Positions 1 to 8,753 are shown, counted from the first letter of the stretch. The stretch: DNA of 64,000 bases from Paenibacillus sp. Soil750 (GCF_001428045.1 NZ_LMSD01000034.1:431312-495311); one strand, 5' to 3'. Made by a program: numbers and translations. The notes: generated from the letters alone by a model not told the origin.

Positions 1-2
1 CG

Positions 3-257
3 GGACCAACAGGACCAACAGGACCAACAGGACCAACAGGAGCACAGGGGACTGCGGGAGAAGTAGGGCCAACCGGAGCAACGGGTACAGCCGGAGCAAC
101 AGGGCCAACTGGAGCACCAGGTACAGCGGGAACAGCAGGTGCAACTGGAGCAACGGGTGCAGCAGGTGCAGCAGGGCCAACTGGAGCACCGGGGTCAGCG
201 GGAGTAGCAGGGGTAACCGGAGCTACAGGACCAGCAGGACCAGCAGGTGCTGGAGGA
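3..257 (+). repeat. Gly-X-Y coding repeat (collagen stalk)
   Basis: This is a 9-bp-based degenerate repeat (gga cca aca, gga gca acg and variants) encoding 85 consecutive Gly-X-Y triplets. The first three units are identical at DNA level; later ones diverge, which suggests slippage or recombination with selection on the triplet pattern. It continues beyond the left edge. Confidence 0.9.
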
Positions 258-791
258 TTAATTCCATTTTCAACAGGTATCATCCTCAGTGGCGCTACAG
301 TTGTATCAGCTGCTCCAATTTTAATGGGTTTTGGTAATCGTGCGGTTGAAGTTATTAATGGTGCTGGAGAATCAACGATGCCGCCAGAAGCAGGTGGTTT
401 TGCCTTCCCAATTCCCTTTAATGGAATTATTCGAAATTTACAAATAAGCGCAGATTTATTGGTTGCTTCAGTGGCTTCTATAAATGTGACACCACTTGTA
501 TATGATTTCACAGTTTTCAGAGCACCTTCATTTCCTAATAATGGGGTTAGTCATCTTGCTTCACAATACTTGACAACTCCGCTGACTAGCTCACTTACTT
601 TTGGAGGTCCTGGTAATACGGTAATTGCCGGTACTTTCTATGCAGCAACGAATATTAATCTCGGAACATTAGGTGTCGTAGCAGGTGATCGTATTGGTAT
701 TCGTATCAGGACGAATGTAGCGTCTAATCCTTCAGCAGCTGATATTACTCAACTCTCGTTTAGTGCTAGTCTATCTTATACTCCTAGTTAA
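3..791 (+). CDS. Collagen-like exosporium glycoprotein, BclB-type C-terminus (5' end off window)
   Basis: The gene is cut by the left window edge; the frame is open from base 3. About 85 residues of uninterrupted Gly-X-Y triplets, mostly GPT, GAT, GTA and GAA, form a collagen-like stalk. About 175 non-repetitive residues follow, starting [12 protein letters not shown] and containing [15 protein letters not shown], the pattern of the C-terminal domain of BclB-like exosporium proteins. The tail is rich in Ser, Thr, Ala and beta-strand-like stretches and ends [11 protein letters not shown]. Family knowledge says such proteins form hair-like filaments on the outermost spore layer, with the C-terminal domain trimerising. 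A strong terminator follows about 100 bases downstream. The N-terminal anchoring region is not visible, so full length and repeat number are unknown. Confidence 0.85.
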   Translation, partial: GPTGPTGPTGPTGAQGTAGEVGPTGATGTAGATGPTGAPGTAGTAGATGATGAAGAAGPTGAPGSAGVAGVTGATGPAGPAGAGGLIPFSTGIILSGATVVSAAPILMGFGNRAVEVINGAGESTMPPEAGGFAFPIPFNGIIRNLQISADLLVASVASINVTPLVYDFTVFRAPSFPNNGVSHLASQYLTTPLTSSLTFGGPGNTVIAGTFYAATNINLGTLGVVAGDRIGIRIRTNVASNPSAADITQLSFSASLSYTPS

Positions 792-894
792 TAACAACGT
801 AACCGCAAATCAAGTTAGGATTCTGTAGGTTTATGAGCAACCCAAATGCTTCCTTGTGCAGCTTTTTTAACATAGTTTATATGTTAGTGGTCTT

Positions 895-929
895 GGGGTA
901 AGGGAATCTTACCCCTTATTTTATTTTTT
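895..929 (+). terminator. Intrinsic terminator after the exosporium gene
   Basis: A perfect 8-bp stem GGGGTAAG/CTTACCCC with a 5-base loop is followed by a T-rich run (TTATTTTATTTTTT). Confidence 0.85.
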
Positions 930-991
930 GAACGTTTGGACTTGTATTTCTACTGGCTACCTTCTCGTGCCGTATAAAAAAGGAGTAGGAT

Positions 992-1165
992 ATGGGGGAA
1001 CCAGAGGAAATTGCTAGTGTGGCCTTGTTATTCGCTTCCGATGACTTATCCTTTGTGCAGGGAGCAGAAATAACCGTAGATGGTGAGCACGTTCATCACC
1101 TTTTGGGGCACCAAATTACCGTGAAGGATAGGATCGTTAAAGAATCGTACATAGTTATAATTTGA
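992..1165 (+). pseudogene. Relic of a short-chain dehydrogenase (C-terminal piece)
   Basis: A 57-codon frame opens with GEPEEIASVALLFASDD and SFVQGAEITVDG, the C-terminal signature of classical SDR enzymes (G-x-PEEIA...ASD...F.xGAEI.VDGG). The Rossmann N-terminus and the YxxxK catalytic region are absent, and the frame then runs into unrelated sequence. A ribosome site (aggag) precedes the ATG by chance or as a leftover. It is a fragment left by deletion, not a working enzyme. Confidence 0.7.
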
Positions 1166-1255
1166 AAATGATAATGAAAAATATCCAAAAGAGTTTAATA
1201 AAGTGGTCAGTTCGATTCGTTGTTCCACGGTCAAGCCACAGGCTAGGAGGAAGCT

Positions 1256-1575
1256 ATAGGAATACTCGACAATAAGATCGTACTGATTACTGGCACAGGA
1301 GGAGGACTGGGGCGCGCCGCGGCGATTACTTTTGCGAGAGAAGGGAGGTAGTTGGGTGTGATATCAACGTTTTGGTCCGATGCCCGATTTCTCTATTGAA
1401 GACTGGCGGGTCGCCATACAGGCGGTCCGGGATGCAGTAACCAAAAAGACGCTTCTCAAGCGCTTCGGTCAACCTGAAGAGCTCCGTGGAGCTTGCAGCT
1501 TTCATCGCTTCTGATCGAGCATCTTATATCACAGGCATCAACTTCCCGGTCGACGGAGGTGCGTCAGCTTGGTAA
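1256..1575 (+). pseudogene. Second decayed short-chain dehydrogenase
   Basis: An AGGAGG site at about 1247-1252 is followed not by ATG but by ATA, then LDNKIVLITGTGGGLGRAAA, the SDR nucleotide-binding motif TGxxxGxG. The frame stops at 1349. In other frames come PDFSIEDWRVAIQ, then KKTLLKRFGQPEEL, then after another frame change AAFIASDRASYITGINFPVDGG and a stop at 1573. The pieces are in family order, but the middle of the enzyme with the catalytic Tyr and Lys is missing and at least two frameshifts are present. It is a clear pseudogene adjoining another SDR relic. Confidence 0.8.
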
Positions 1576-1628
1576 GAGGTTAATACTCATACTCATTCCG
1601 ACATAATGCGAATGAAAATCAATAATGG

Positions 1629-1659
1629 AGGAGCTTGCTTCATAGTAGCTTCTTTTTTT
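1629..1659 (+). terminator. Probable intrinsic terminator after the SDR relics
   Basis: AGGAGCT pairs with AGCTTCT (one G-T pair) across an 11-base loop, followed by a run of seven T. Confidence 0.45.
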
Positions 1660-1822
1660 CGTTATTTCTAGTTCAATACTTCCCATTCTATATGTTGCTA
1701 CCATTGTTCTTGCCTGTATCCTTGTTGACAAATACAAAGAATAAATATATCCTATATTTAGAATATATAATAATATTATAAATATCATTAGTTTTTTATT
1801 TTATATATAGGAGGATTTGAAA

Positions 1823-2881
1823 ATGGAAATAGGTGTAGATACTTTTGTCGAAACAACGCCGGATGTTCAAACAGGCGAGACGATAAGTCATGCGGAGCGA
1901 TTGCGACAGGTAGTAGAGGAAATTGTCCTAGCTGATAAGGTTGGGTTGGATATATTTGGGGTCGGCGAGCATCATCGTAAGGAATTCGGGGATTCTGCTA
2001 CTGCCGTTATACTTGCGGCAGCGGCAGCCGTTACACAAAGGATACGTTTAACCAGTTCGGTAACTGTACTTTCAGCTGCGGATCCAGTTCGTTTATTTCA
2101 GCAGTTTGCCACGCTCGATGGTATTTCGAATGGACGAGCTGAAATTATCGCGGGTCGAGGCTCTATGGTCGATGCATTCCCCTTGTTTGGATATGATTTA
2201 AAAGACTATGAAGTACTTTTTGAAGAAAAATTGGAATTATTATTAAAACTAAGAGACTCGGAAAAGGTAACCTGGAAAGGTGGCCATAGACCGGCCTTTA
2301 CGAATCTTGGTGTGTATCCGCGTCCAGTTCAGGATCCATTACCGATATGGCTTGGCAGTGGGGGGAATTCGGAATCGGTCATAAGGGCCGGGGGACTTGG
2401 ACTGCCTCTTGTTTTGGCGATTATTGGCGGGAGTCCACTGCAATTTGCTCCACTTGTGCCGCTCTATAAGAAAGCAGCAGCTCATGCAGGACACGATGCT
2501 TCGAAATTAAAGATAGCCGTACACTCCCTAGGGTTCGTCGCGGAAAGCACGTCGCTTGCGGTAGAGAAGTATTTTCCTCCGACTCAAGCATCGTTTAATT
2601 ATTTTGGAAAAGAGCGGGGTTGGGGACATTACAGCCGCGCAAACTTCGATGCTGCAAGCAGCTTAGAAGGCGCATTATATGTTGGCGATCCTAAAACAGT
2701 GGCGAACAAAATAATTCACATGTACAAGCATTTAGGCTTCTCGCGATTTTTCCTTCATTTGCCTGTCGGCACCATGCCGCACGAAGATGTGATGAAAGCC
2801 ATTGAACTATTGGGAACGGAAGTCGCACCTCGAGTCCGGGAAGAAGTCGCTAGGTTGGATGCTGAGGAAAGAAATTTCTAA
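1823..2881 (+). CDS. LLM-class flavin-dependent oxidoreductase
   Basis: The 352-residue protein has the luciferase-like monooxygenase pattern: N-terminal MEIGVDTFVE strand, VGLDIFGVGEHHRKEF, a central RLTSSVTVLSAADPVRLFQQFATLD block, GRAEIIAGRGSMVDAFPLFGYDL, and PIWLGSGGNSESVIRAGGLGLPL near residue 180. These match the TIM-barrel FMN-dependent monooxygenases. Substrate is unknown. ATG 1823 is preferred over the upstream in-frame TTG because AGGAGG at 1809-1814 lies 8 bases before it. Upstream is a very A+T-rich stretch with TTGACA at 1725 that may serve as promoter. A terminator follows, so it is probably monocistronic. Confidence 0.85.
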   Translation: MEIGVDTFVETTPDVQTGETISHAERLRQVVEEIVLADKVGLDIFGVGEHHRKEFGDSATAVILAAAAAVTQRIRLTSSVTVLSAADPVRLFQQFATLDGISNGRAEIIAGRGSMVDAFPLFGYDLKDYEVLFEEKLELLLKLRDSEKVTWKGGHRPAFTNLGVYPRPVQDPLPIWLGSGGNSESVIRAGGLGLPLVLAIIGGSPLQFAPLVPLYKKAAAHAGHDASKLKIAVHSLGFVAESTSLAVEKYFPPTQASFNYFGKERGWGHYSRANFDAASSLEGALYVGDPKTVANKIIHMYKHLGFSRFFLHLPVGTMPHEDVMKAIELLGTEVAPRVREEVARLDAEERNF

Positions 2882-2913
2882 AAGATATAATAGTTTGCCT
2901 GATTGAATGAGGA

Positions 2914-2942
2914 GGCTGTTGATAATAATCAACGGCCTTTTT
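2914..2942 (+). terminator. Intrinsic terminator
   Basis: GGCTGTTGAT/ATCAACGGCC stem (one G-T pair) with a 4-base loop, followed by TTTTT. Confidence 0.75.
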
Positions 2943-3100
2943 GCTATTACTTTCCCGATAATCAAGGAGGTGAAAATTAACCAGAACTTTTTTGTCACAC
3001 TTAGAAGACGCCAATTGTCTTATACATGTCAAACAAATTTGAGGTAGTCAATTACACATCTCTAGCCTATTTAAAGGGCTATAAACTAGGAGGAATTCAT

Positions 3101-3865
3101 ATGAAAATTGTAGTTATTGGTGGTAGTGGACTCATTGGATCCAAAGTTGTAAAAAACCTTCGTGAGCTTGGGTATGAAGTCGTATCGGCATCACCTTCTT
3201 TAGGCGTCAATACGCTTACAGGTGAAGGGCTCGCGGAAGCACTACGCGGTGCACAGATTGTCGTGGACGTGACGAACTCGCCTTCATTTGAAGACGAGGC
3301 CGTTATGGAGTTCTTCGTGACGTCGAATAAGAACCTTCTAGCTGCTGAAGCAGTGGCAGGTGTAAGTCATCACGTTGCACTATCCGTCGTGGGTACCGAA
3401 CGTCTTCTACAAAGCGGTTATTTCCGTGCAAAAATGGCCCAAGAAGAGCTAATCAAGGCTTCCCCAATTCCTTATACAATTGTCCGCGCAACGCAATTCT
3501 TCGAATTCATTGGCAGCATTGCTTATGTGGCTACGGAAGGGGATACCGTTCGGTTACCTTCGGCTCTTACGCAGCCTATTGTTTCGGATGATGTCGCGGC
3601 CGTGGTGGCTGATTTCGCCCTTGGCGCACCTGTGAATGGCATTGTCGATGTGGCTGGCCCTGATCAAATTGGCCTTGACGAACTTGTTCGACAATTCTTG
3701 GCTGCCAATCAAGATGAACGTCAAGTGATCACAGATGACAACGCACTTTACTTCGGTTCAATAGAAGTGAATGATCAATCGCTCGTTCCGAATGATAGCA
3801 GTGCACGAATCACTACAACACGTTTCCATGATTGGCTGAATCGCTCTGTAACCCAAGGAAATTAA
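3101..3865 (+). CDS. NAD(P)H-binding NmrA-like atypical SDR protein
   Basis: The 254-residue protein begins MKIVVIGGSGLIGSKVVKNL, a GxxGxxG dinucleotide-binding motif of atypical SDRs. LLAAEAVAGVSHHVALSVVGTERL and SPIPYTIVRATQFFEF follow, characteristic of the NmrA/NAD(P)-binding family often annotated as NAD-dependent epimerase-like. It lacks a clear YxxxK pair, as is usual for this group, which includes redox sensors and reductases. ATG 3101 has AGGAGG 7 bases upstream (3088-3093); an upstream in-frame ATG at 3026 lacks a good site. A terminator follows. Specific function is unknown. Confidence 0.8.
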   Translation: MKIVVIGGSGLIGSKVVKNLRELGYEVVSASPSLGVNTLTGEGLAEALRGAQIVVDVTNSPSFEDEAVMEFFVTSNKNLLAAEAVAGVSHHVALSVVGTERLLQSGYFRAKMAQEELIKASPIPYTIVRATQFFEFIGSIAYVATEGDTVRLPSALTQPIVSDDVAAVVADFALGAPVNGIVDVAGPDQIGLDELVRQFLAANQDERQVITDDNALYFGSIEVNDQSLVPNDSSARITTTRFHDWLNRSVTQGN

Positions 3866-3897
3866 GCAAAACATGTGCGAATGTTGTATCCACCAGC

Positions 3898-3929
3898 AAA
3901 CCACCCTGTGCTCTCACAGGGTGGTTTTT
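3898..3929 (+). terminator. Intrinsic terminator
   Basis: CCACCCTGTG/CACAGGGTGG, a perfect 10-bp stem with loop CTCT, preceded by AAA and followed by TTTTT. It may also act weakly on the converging MFS gene. Confidence 0.85.
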
Positions 3930-4015
3930 CGTGTTATTCGAGGCAGTTTTACGGGAATGGAATGGGATAATGTTCATGTCATTTATGTTACTTTATTTTG
4001 GGCAGGACGCTGGAC

Positions 4016-5209
4016 TCAGCGAACTTTGGTTTCTTTACCGAATAATAGAAGTATCCCTGTACCCAACAAAATTACGACTGCAAACATGCCAAAAATCGAT
4101 GCGTAGCCAATGTTCTTTTGTACCATTGCGCCAACCAAAAATGGTGCAATCACACTACCTATTCTACCGAAGCTAGCCGCAAATCCAGTTCCAACTGCTC
4201 TGATTTCTGTTGGATAATTCTCAGGTGTGTACGCGTACAGCGCTCCCCAAGCACCTAAATTAAAAAAGGACAGTAACGAGCCGAACAATAAAAGCATGGA
4301 GATGCTGTTGCTCAGCCCGAAACCCACTGACATCACACCGGAGAGAACTAGAAAAATGGATAAAGTCGGCTTGCGGCCCCATTTCTCCACCAAGTAAGCG
4401 GCAGCAAAATAACCAGGTAGTTGGGCTAGTGTCATTAGAAGTACATAACGAAAGCTTTGAATCATCGAGAAACCTTTATCGACCAAAACGGAAGGAAGCC
4501 AAAGAAACATCCCGTAATAGGAAAAAGCAATGGCAAACCAAACAGCCCAAAGCGCAATGGTCTCTCTTTTATACGTGGTGAATAACTTCGTTAACTTCAT
4601 CGGTTGCCCGAGGTGATTACCGAATTGCGGAGATTCAGGAACCGCTCGTCGAACCCAGAAAGCAAACAAAACGGGAATTGCCCCGATCATTACAGCTGTT
4701 CGCCAGCCGAATGGAGGGATCACAAAGTAAGCGAGAACGGCGGCTATAATCCAGCCTACAGCCCAAAAACTCTCCAGCATCACAACAATTCGCCCTTTTT
4801 TATCGGGCGGCGCGAATTCATTAACAAGTGTAGAGGCTACAGGAAGCTCAGCACCGAGCCCGAGCCCCATGAAGAAACGCAGGATGAGCATACTCCCTAA
4901 TCCGCTTGCAAACGCGCTCCCAAAGCTGAATACACCAAAACATACTAAGGTCAGTAAAAACACGGGACGACGACCAATCTTATCCGCAAGGTATCCGCCA
5001 AAAGCTGCTCCGATAGTCATGCCAATCAAATTGACCGAACCAAGAAGCCCCGCCTCTTGAGCCGTAAGCGCCCACTCTTTGCGAAGTGCAACAAGGATAA
5101 AAGATAACAAACCGACATCCATTGCATCAAATAACCAACCAAACCCGGCAGCCCAAAATACTTGACGAAAGACGAGTTTGGGATCTTTATTATCGCTTAC
5201 TTTGATGAT
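4016..5209 (-). CDS. MFS transporter resembling the niacin transporter NiaP (apparent ATC start)
   Basis: The product is a 12-helix major facilitator: FGWLFDAMDVGLLSF in helix 1, GGYLADKIGRRPVFL (the MFS loop motif), SFWAVGWIIAA, FSYYGMFLWLPSVLVDKGF and NLGAWGALYAYTPENYPTEIRA. From memory the sequence is very similar to Bacillus NiaP/YceI, so nicotinate uptake is a reasonable guess, not proven. The first ATG (5122) lies inside helix 1, whereas coding similarity runs 29 codons further upstream (VFRQVFWAAGFGWLFDA). No ATG, GTG or TTG occurs in that extension before the in-frame stop. AGGAGG at 5217-5222 sits 7 bases before an ATC codon at 5209, giving 397 residues, the usual length. Either ATC is used or the start codon has mutated and the gene is poorly expressed. 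Confidence 0.8.
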   Translation of the reverse strand: MIKVSDNKDPKLVFRQVFWAAGFGWLFDAMDVGLLSFILVALRKEWALTAQEAGLLGSVNLIGMTIGAAFGGYLADKIGRRPVFLLTLVCFGVFSFGSAFASGLGSMLILRFFMGLGLGAELPVASTLVNEFAPPDKKGRIVVMLESFWAVGWIIAAVLAYFVIPPFGWRTAVMIGAIPVLFAFWVRRAVPESPQFGNHLGQPMKLTKLFTTYKRETIALWAVWFAIAFSYYGMFLWLPSVLVDKGFSMIQSFRYVLLMTLAQLPGYFAAAYLVEKWGRKPTLSIFLVLSGVMSVGFGLSNSISMLLLFGSLLSFFNLGAWGALYAYTPENYPTEIRAVGTGFAASFGRIGSVIAPFLVGAMVQKNIGYASIFGMFAVVILLGTGILLLFGKETKVR

Positions 5210-5222
5210 AAAGCTTCCTCCT
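5204..5222 (-). promoter_or_regulatory. Ribosome binding site followed by tandem ATC codons
   Basis: On the minus strand AGGAGG is followed after 7 bases (AAGCTTT) by ATC ATC, in frame with the MFS gene. It decides the start at 5209 and marks an unusual or damaged start codon. Confidence 0.6.
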
Positions 5223-5409
5223 TTATGTACTAGTCGAGTTTACCCCTACATCAATTCGTTTATATTTTCCCATCTAATGCTTGAAAGATACGGTGTTATG
5301 CTTGTCCAGTGAGAAAAGTTGGAAGAGAAGTACCCATAGAAGACGAATCGGTTATAATAGGAATGAATTGTAAACGACAGTTACAAGTATTATGAGGAGT
5401 GCGATAAGA

Positions 5410-6105
5410 ATGAAACGTACGACGATTTTAATCGCAGATGATGAGGCGGAGATCGCCGATTTGGTTGCGTTACATTTGGAAAAAGAAGGGTATCACTTGA
5501 TCAAAGTTTCCGATGGAAAGGAAGCCATTCAAGCCATTGAGTCGCATGCCATTGATCTAGCTATTTTGGATATCATGATGCCGAAGATGGATGGGTATGA
5601 AGTGACGCGGCAAATTCGAGAGCGCTATCCATTGCCGATCATTTTTTTGAGTGCCAAGTCGTCTGATTTAGATAAAATTACCGGGTTAGTTATGGGCGCA
5701 GTTGATTATATGACGAAACCGTTCAACCCTATGGAACTGGTCGCTCGGGTGAATGCTCAGCTGCGGCGTTCAATTCAGTTGAGCCAGCCGGCAGCAGCAA
5801 GCAGTCGCGTATTGGATGTGGGAGGCGTGACCATCGATGTGGATCAAAGGTCCGTTCTTCTATATGGAGAGAAAGTCGAGCTTACACCGAAAGAATTTGA
5901 TATTCTGTACCTTTTAGCGAGTCACCCTAAAAAAGTGTTCAGTGCAGAACATATTTTTGGACATGTGTGGGGAGAAGCTTACTATGAAAGTGGTAACACG
6001 GTCATGGTACATATTCGTACGCTGCGCAAAAAACTCGGTGAAGATAGCAATAAAAACAAATTAATCAAAACAGTATGGGGCGTGGGATATACATTCAATG
6101 GCTAA
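5410..6105 (+). CDS. vanR: OmpR-family response regulator, VanR-like
   Basis: The 231-residue regulator has a receiver domain with acidic pair D10-D11, phospho-acceptor D54 in LAILDIMMPKMDGYEV and K in DYMTKPFNP. A winged-helix DNA-binding domain with LTPKEFDILYLLASHPKKVFS and TVMVHIRTLRKKLGED ends in WGVGYTFNG. It overlaps the sensor kinase gene by 8 bases and is followed by vanY and vanZ homologues, so it most likely controls them. ATG 5410 has AGGAG 10 bases upstream; the ATG at 5392 overlaps that site. The VanR name rests on context and similarity; the real inducer is unknown. Confidence 0.85.
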   Translation: MKRTTILIADDEAEIADLVALHLEKEGYHLIKVSDGKEAIQAIESHAIDLAILDIMMPKMDGYEVTRQIRERYPLPIIFLSAKSSDLDKITGLVMGAVDYMTKPFNPMELVARVNAQLRRSIQLSQPAAASSRVLDVGGVTIDVDQRSVLLYGEKVELTPKEFDILYLLASHPKKVFSAEHIFGHVWGEAYYESGNTVMVHIRTLRKKLGEDSNKNKLIKTVWGVGYTFNG

Positions 6106-7183
6106 TTTATTACGCAGCTTTCGATCTAAAATGATCGGTTTATTAGGGCTTAGCATGCTGTTGTCCGGTACATTTACTTTTATACTTTATCGCGTATTGA
6201 AGCTGTATTATGCAGGTGTTCGAAGGGAAGATCCTGTAGCTAAATTACGTCATTTTGTGAATACAATTGGGGATTTAAACTTTTTCTTGATTGTGTTTGT
6301 TCCGCTTTCTATTTTGTTTTTCTTCTTCCTAACGAAGCGCTATGCCACATATTTTAACGAGATCTCGACGGGAATTCATCGTCTTGCTGGCGGTGACTTC
6401 CTCAGCCGTATTCACATTGATTCTAATGACGAGTTCAAAGATATTGCTGATGATATTAATATGGCGAGTGAGAAGCTGCAGCAAGCGGTTGAACGTGGGG
6501 ATTTTGCAGAAAATAGTAAGGATCAGCTCGTGTTGAACTTAGCTCACGATCTACGTACGCCGCTCACCTCGGTCATTGGTTATTTGGATTTTATTCTCCA
6601 GGACGAGCAGTTGTCGAGGGAACAAATGATACATTATACGAACATTGCTTATAACAAATCGCTACGCTTAGAGAAGCTTATTGATGAATTATTTGAAATT
6701 ACGCGGATGAAATATGGCATGTTGACCATTGAAAAGAAGCAAATTGATTTAAGCGAGCTGCTTATCCAATTAAATGAGGAATTGTATCCTGTTTTTGAAA
6801 AGAGTAATTTGATAAGCCGAATGGACATCTTACCGCACTTGGAAATATTGGCTGATGGAGAGTTGCTGGCCCGAGTATTTGAAAATCTATTGACCAATGC
6901 TAATCGCTATGGAAAAGATGGTCAGTTTGTCGATATTAAAGGCCAGAGGGACGGGGGAGAAGCCGTCGTTCAAGTGATTAATTATGGCAATTGCATACCT
7001 GAAGATGAGCTTCCACATCTTTTTGAAATGTTTTATACAGGTGACCAGGCTCGAACCCATCAGGGAGGGAGTACGGGACTTGGTTTATTCATTGCCAAAA
7101 ATATTGTAGAACAGCACGGTGGAACGATTACAGTTCAAAGTAATGTGATTCGCACGCTTTTTGAAGTGCGTTTACCGATATGA
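6098..7183 (+). CDS. vanS: Membrane sensor histidine kinase, VanS-like
   Basis: The 361-residue protein has transmembrane segments at about 11-32 and 61-79 with a short external loop between them, a HAMP-like linker, a HisKA domain with phospho-acceptor H150 in NLAHDLRTPLTSVIGYL, and an HATPase domain (FENLLTNANRYGKDG, then HQGGSTGLGLFIAKNIVEQHGG). The short outer loop is typical of VanS-type kinases that sense cell-wall stress or glycopeptides within the membrane. It partners the response regulator, whose gene overlaps it by 8 bases. Effectors lie downstream. No ligase genes are nearby, so cell-wall remodelling rather than full glycopeptide resistance is inferred. Confidence 0.85.
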   Translation: MANLLRSFRSKMIGLLGLSMLLSGTFTFILYRVLKLYYAGVRREDPVAKLRHFVNTIGDLNFFLIVFVPLSILFFFFLTKRYATYFNEISTGIHRLAGGDFLSRIHIDSNDEFKDIADDINMASEKLQQAVERGDFAENSKDQLVLNLAHDLRTPLTSVIGYLDFILQDEQLSREQMIHYTNIAYNKSLRLEKLIDELFEITRMKYGMLTIEKKQIDLSELLIQLNEELYPVFEKSNLISRMDILPHLEILADGELLARVFENLLTNANRYGKDGQFVDIKGQRDGGEAVVQVINYGNCIPEDELPHLFEMFYTGDQARTHQGGSTGLGLFIAKNIVEQHGGTITVQSNVIRTLFEVRLPI

Positions 7184-7284
7184 GAATAACCGAAGTTTAA
7201 GAAAAATTTTATATTTGTCCCACTTCTAATTTAAACAGTTTTCTTTATTCTAAATGCAAGCAAGGTTTAGGAGGGAAATTAGTT

Positions 7285-8154
7285 ATGAAGAAGTGGGTTT
7301 TTTGGCTTGTAATAGCCGTTCTTCTCAGTTATGAGGCCATACAGCAGCATTCAGCAAAAGCAGATCGTCAAGTTGACCAAACGGAAGTAGAAATGAGTCC
7401 TCACGTGGTGATGCCCCCAGCTAAGGATCTTGTGATTAAACTGACCAAGGATCAGATATACCAAGGGAATCTAGTCTTAATCAATAAAGAGAATCCGGTT
7501 CATCAAGTGGGGATACACACGGATGTGCTCAATCTTTTTAAACATAAAGAATTGGTCCAAGGATTTGGTTTGCTAGATAACTCGATCCGGTTGTCACAAA
7601 GCATCATTCAACCCTTTACAACGATGATGAAAGCTGCAGAAAAAGACGGTGTACGTCATTTTATGATTAATAGTGGTTACCGAGACAATCAAGAGCAAGG
7701 TCAACTCTATAAAGATATGGGATCTAATTATGCATTACCTGCGGGATATAGTGAACATAACTTAGGATTGGCTCTTGATATTGGTTCTACGCAAACTGAT
7801 ATGAATCAAGCGCCTGAGGGAGAATGGTTGACCCGAAATGCCGCGGAATATGGGTTTATTTTACGGTATCCCAAGGACAAAACAGCTATTACTGGCATTC
7901 AATATGAACCTTGGCATTTCCGTTATGTAGGCTTACCACACAGTCTGATTATGCAGCAGATGAACTTAACATTAGAAGAATATTTGGCTTATTTGAAACA
8001 ACAAAAGAGCATCACAACAAAGGTAAAAGGGAAGATCTACGAGATTTCTTACAGTCCTATCACACAAAATAGCACGATCCAAGTGCCTACCAATCGTTCC
8101 TACCACCTATCGGGCAACAATATGGATGGCGTCATTATAACTTTGTTTCCATAA
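7285..8154 (+). CDS. vanY: D-Ala-D-Ala carboxypeptidase, VanY-type (peptidase M15B)
   Basis: The 289-residue protein has an N-terminal signal anchor (residues 3-20) and an M15B catalytic domain. It shows MINSGYRDNQEQ, then SEHNLGLALDIGS with zinc ligands H158 and D165, and EPWHFRYVG with catalytic E208 and ligand H211. The role is to remove the terminal D-Ala from peptidoglycan stem pentapeptides outside the membrane, lowering glycopeptide targets. Residues after about 235 (EEYLAYLKQQKSITTKVKG and beyond) form an extra beta-rich tail not needed for catalysis. AGGAGG lies 11 bases before ATG 7285. Confidence 0.88.
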   Translation: MKKWVFWLVIAVLLSYEAIQQHSAKADRQVDQTEVEMSPHVVMPPAKDLVIKLTKDQIYQGNLVLINKENPVHQVGIHTDVLNLFKHKELVQGFGLLDNSIRLSQSIIQPFTTMMKAAEKDGVRHFMINSGYRDNQEQGQLYKDMGSNYALPAGYSEHNLGLALDIGSTQTDMNQAPEGEWLTRNAAEYGFILRYPKDKTAITGIQYEPWHFRYVGLPHSLIMQQMNLTLEEYLAYLKQQKSITTKVKGKIYEISYSPITQNSTIQVPTNRSYHLSGNNMDGVIITLFP

Positions 8155-8191
8155 GGTGTAACTAATTAATTAGGGAGAGTGAGCTTGCGGT

Positions 8192-8737
8192 ATGAAACAA
8201 ATGAAAATATGGAATGAGATGCTGCTGTCGGCTTTATTCGCCTTATATCTATATGTTCTGTTCAAGGTCATATTATTTAAATTCAGTTCCATTGACCTAC
8301 CTTCTCTGTGGCAACAACTTCAGCGGAATATCGATAATCCTGAACATATCCAAAATCGATTAGAATTTGCGAACTTCAAGCCTTTCGTTTCAATATCGAA
8401 TAATATTCAAAGCTTATCTCCGCATGATCTCGTAAATTTGTTTGGGAATATCGCGGTATTCATGCCTTACGGCATATTTCTAGTCTTGATGTGGCGGCAT
8501 AAGAAGATTTCATTGTTTGGTGCATTCCTGAGGTCTGTGGGGTTAAGTTTATGCTTGGAAAGTTTACAAGTTGTACTTTCAATGGGGAGCTTTGATGTGG
8601 ATGATCTCATTCTAAATGGGTTAGGTGGTCTACTCGGGTATTCTATTTTTAAGCTGTCCATAAAATGCAAGTCAATTATCATACGTATGTTCGATTCTCA
8701 ACACTTGACGTTTTCAAAAGAAGGTAACATCACCTAA
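8192..8737 (+). CDS. vanZ: VanZ-family membrane protein
   Basis: The 181-residue protein has four hydrophobic segments (about 10-30, 80-100, 108-128, 135-152). It carries the VanZ-family pattern NLFGNIAVFMPYGIFLV, SLCLESLQVVLSMGSFDVDDLILNGLGGLLGY; the S-x-D-x-D-D motif is typical. VanZ proteins give low-level teicoplanin resistance in enterococci by an unknown mechanism. It lies 37 bases after vanY and is last in the cluster. The stop codon sits between the arms of a perfect 7-bp inverted repeat (CATCACC/GGTGATG). Confidence 0.85.
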   Translation: MKQMKIWNEMLLSALFALYLYVLFKVILFKFSSIDLPSLWQQLQRNIDNPEHIQNRLEFANFKPFVSISNNIQSLSPHDLVNLFGNIAVFMPYGIFLVLMWRHKKISLFGAFLRSVGLSLCLESLQVVLSMGSFDVDDLILNGLGGLLGYSIFKLSIKCKSIIIRMFDSQHLTFSKEGNIT

Positions 8738-8753
8738 GGTGATGACAGGCGAG

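Noticed and set aside
1564-1788. Minus-strand frame of 74 codons upstream of the LLM oxidoreductase
   Set aside because: Composition follows the A+T-rich upstream region, overlaps a probable terminator and has no family match that I can recall.
4604-5060. Plus-strand frames inside the MFS gene
   Set aside because: They are antisense to a transporter with clear membrane and family motifs.
5410-8737. Full vancomycin-resistance operon
   Set aside because: No vanH, ligase or vanX homologue is present within the window.
8728-8744. Perfect inverted repeat around the vanZ stop codon as an attachment site
   Set aside because: Only 7 bp long, no recombinase gene nearby, and a terminator-like hairpin follows it.
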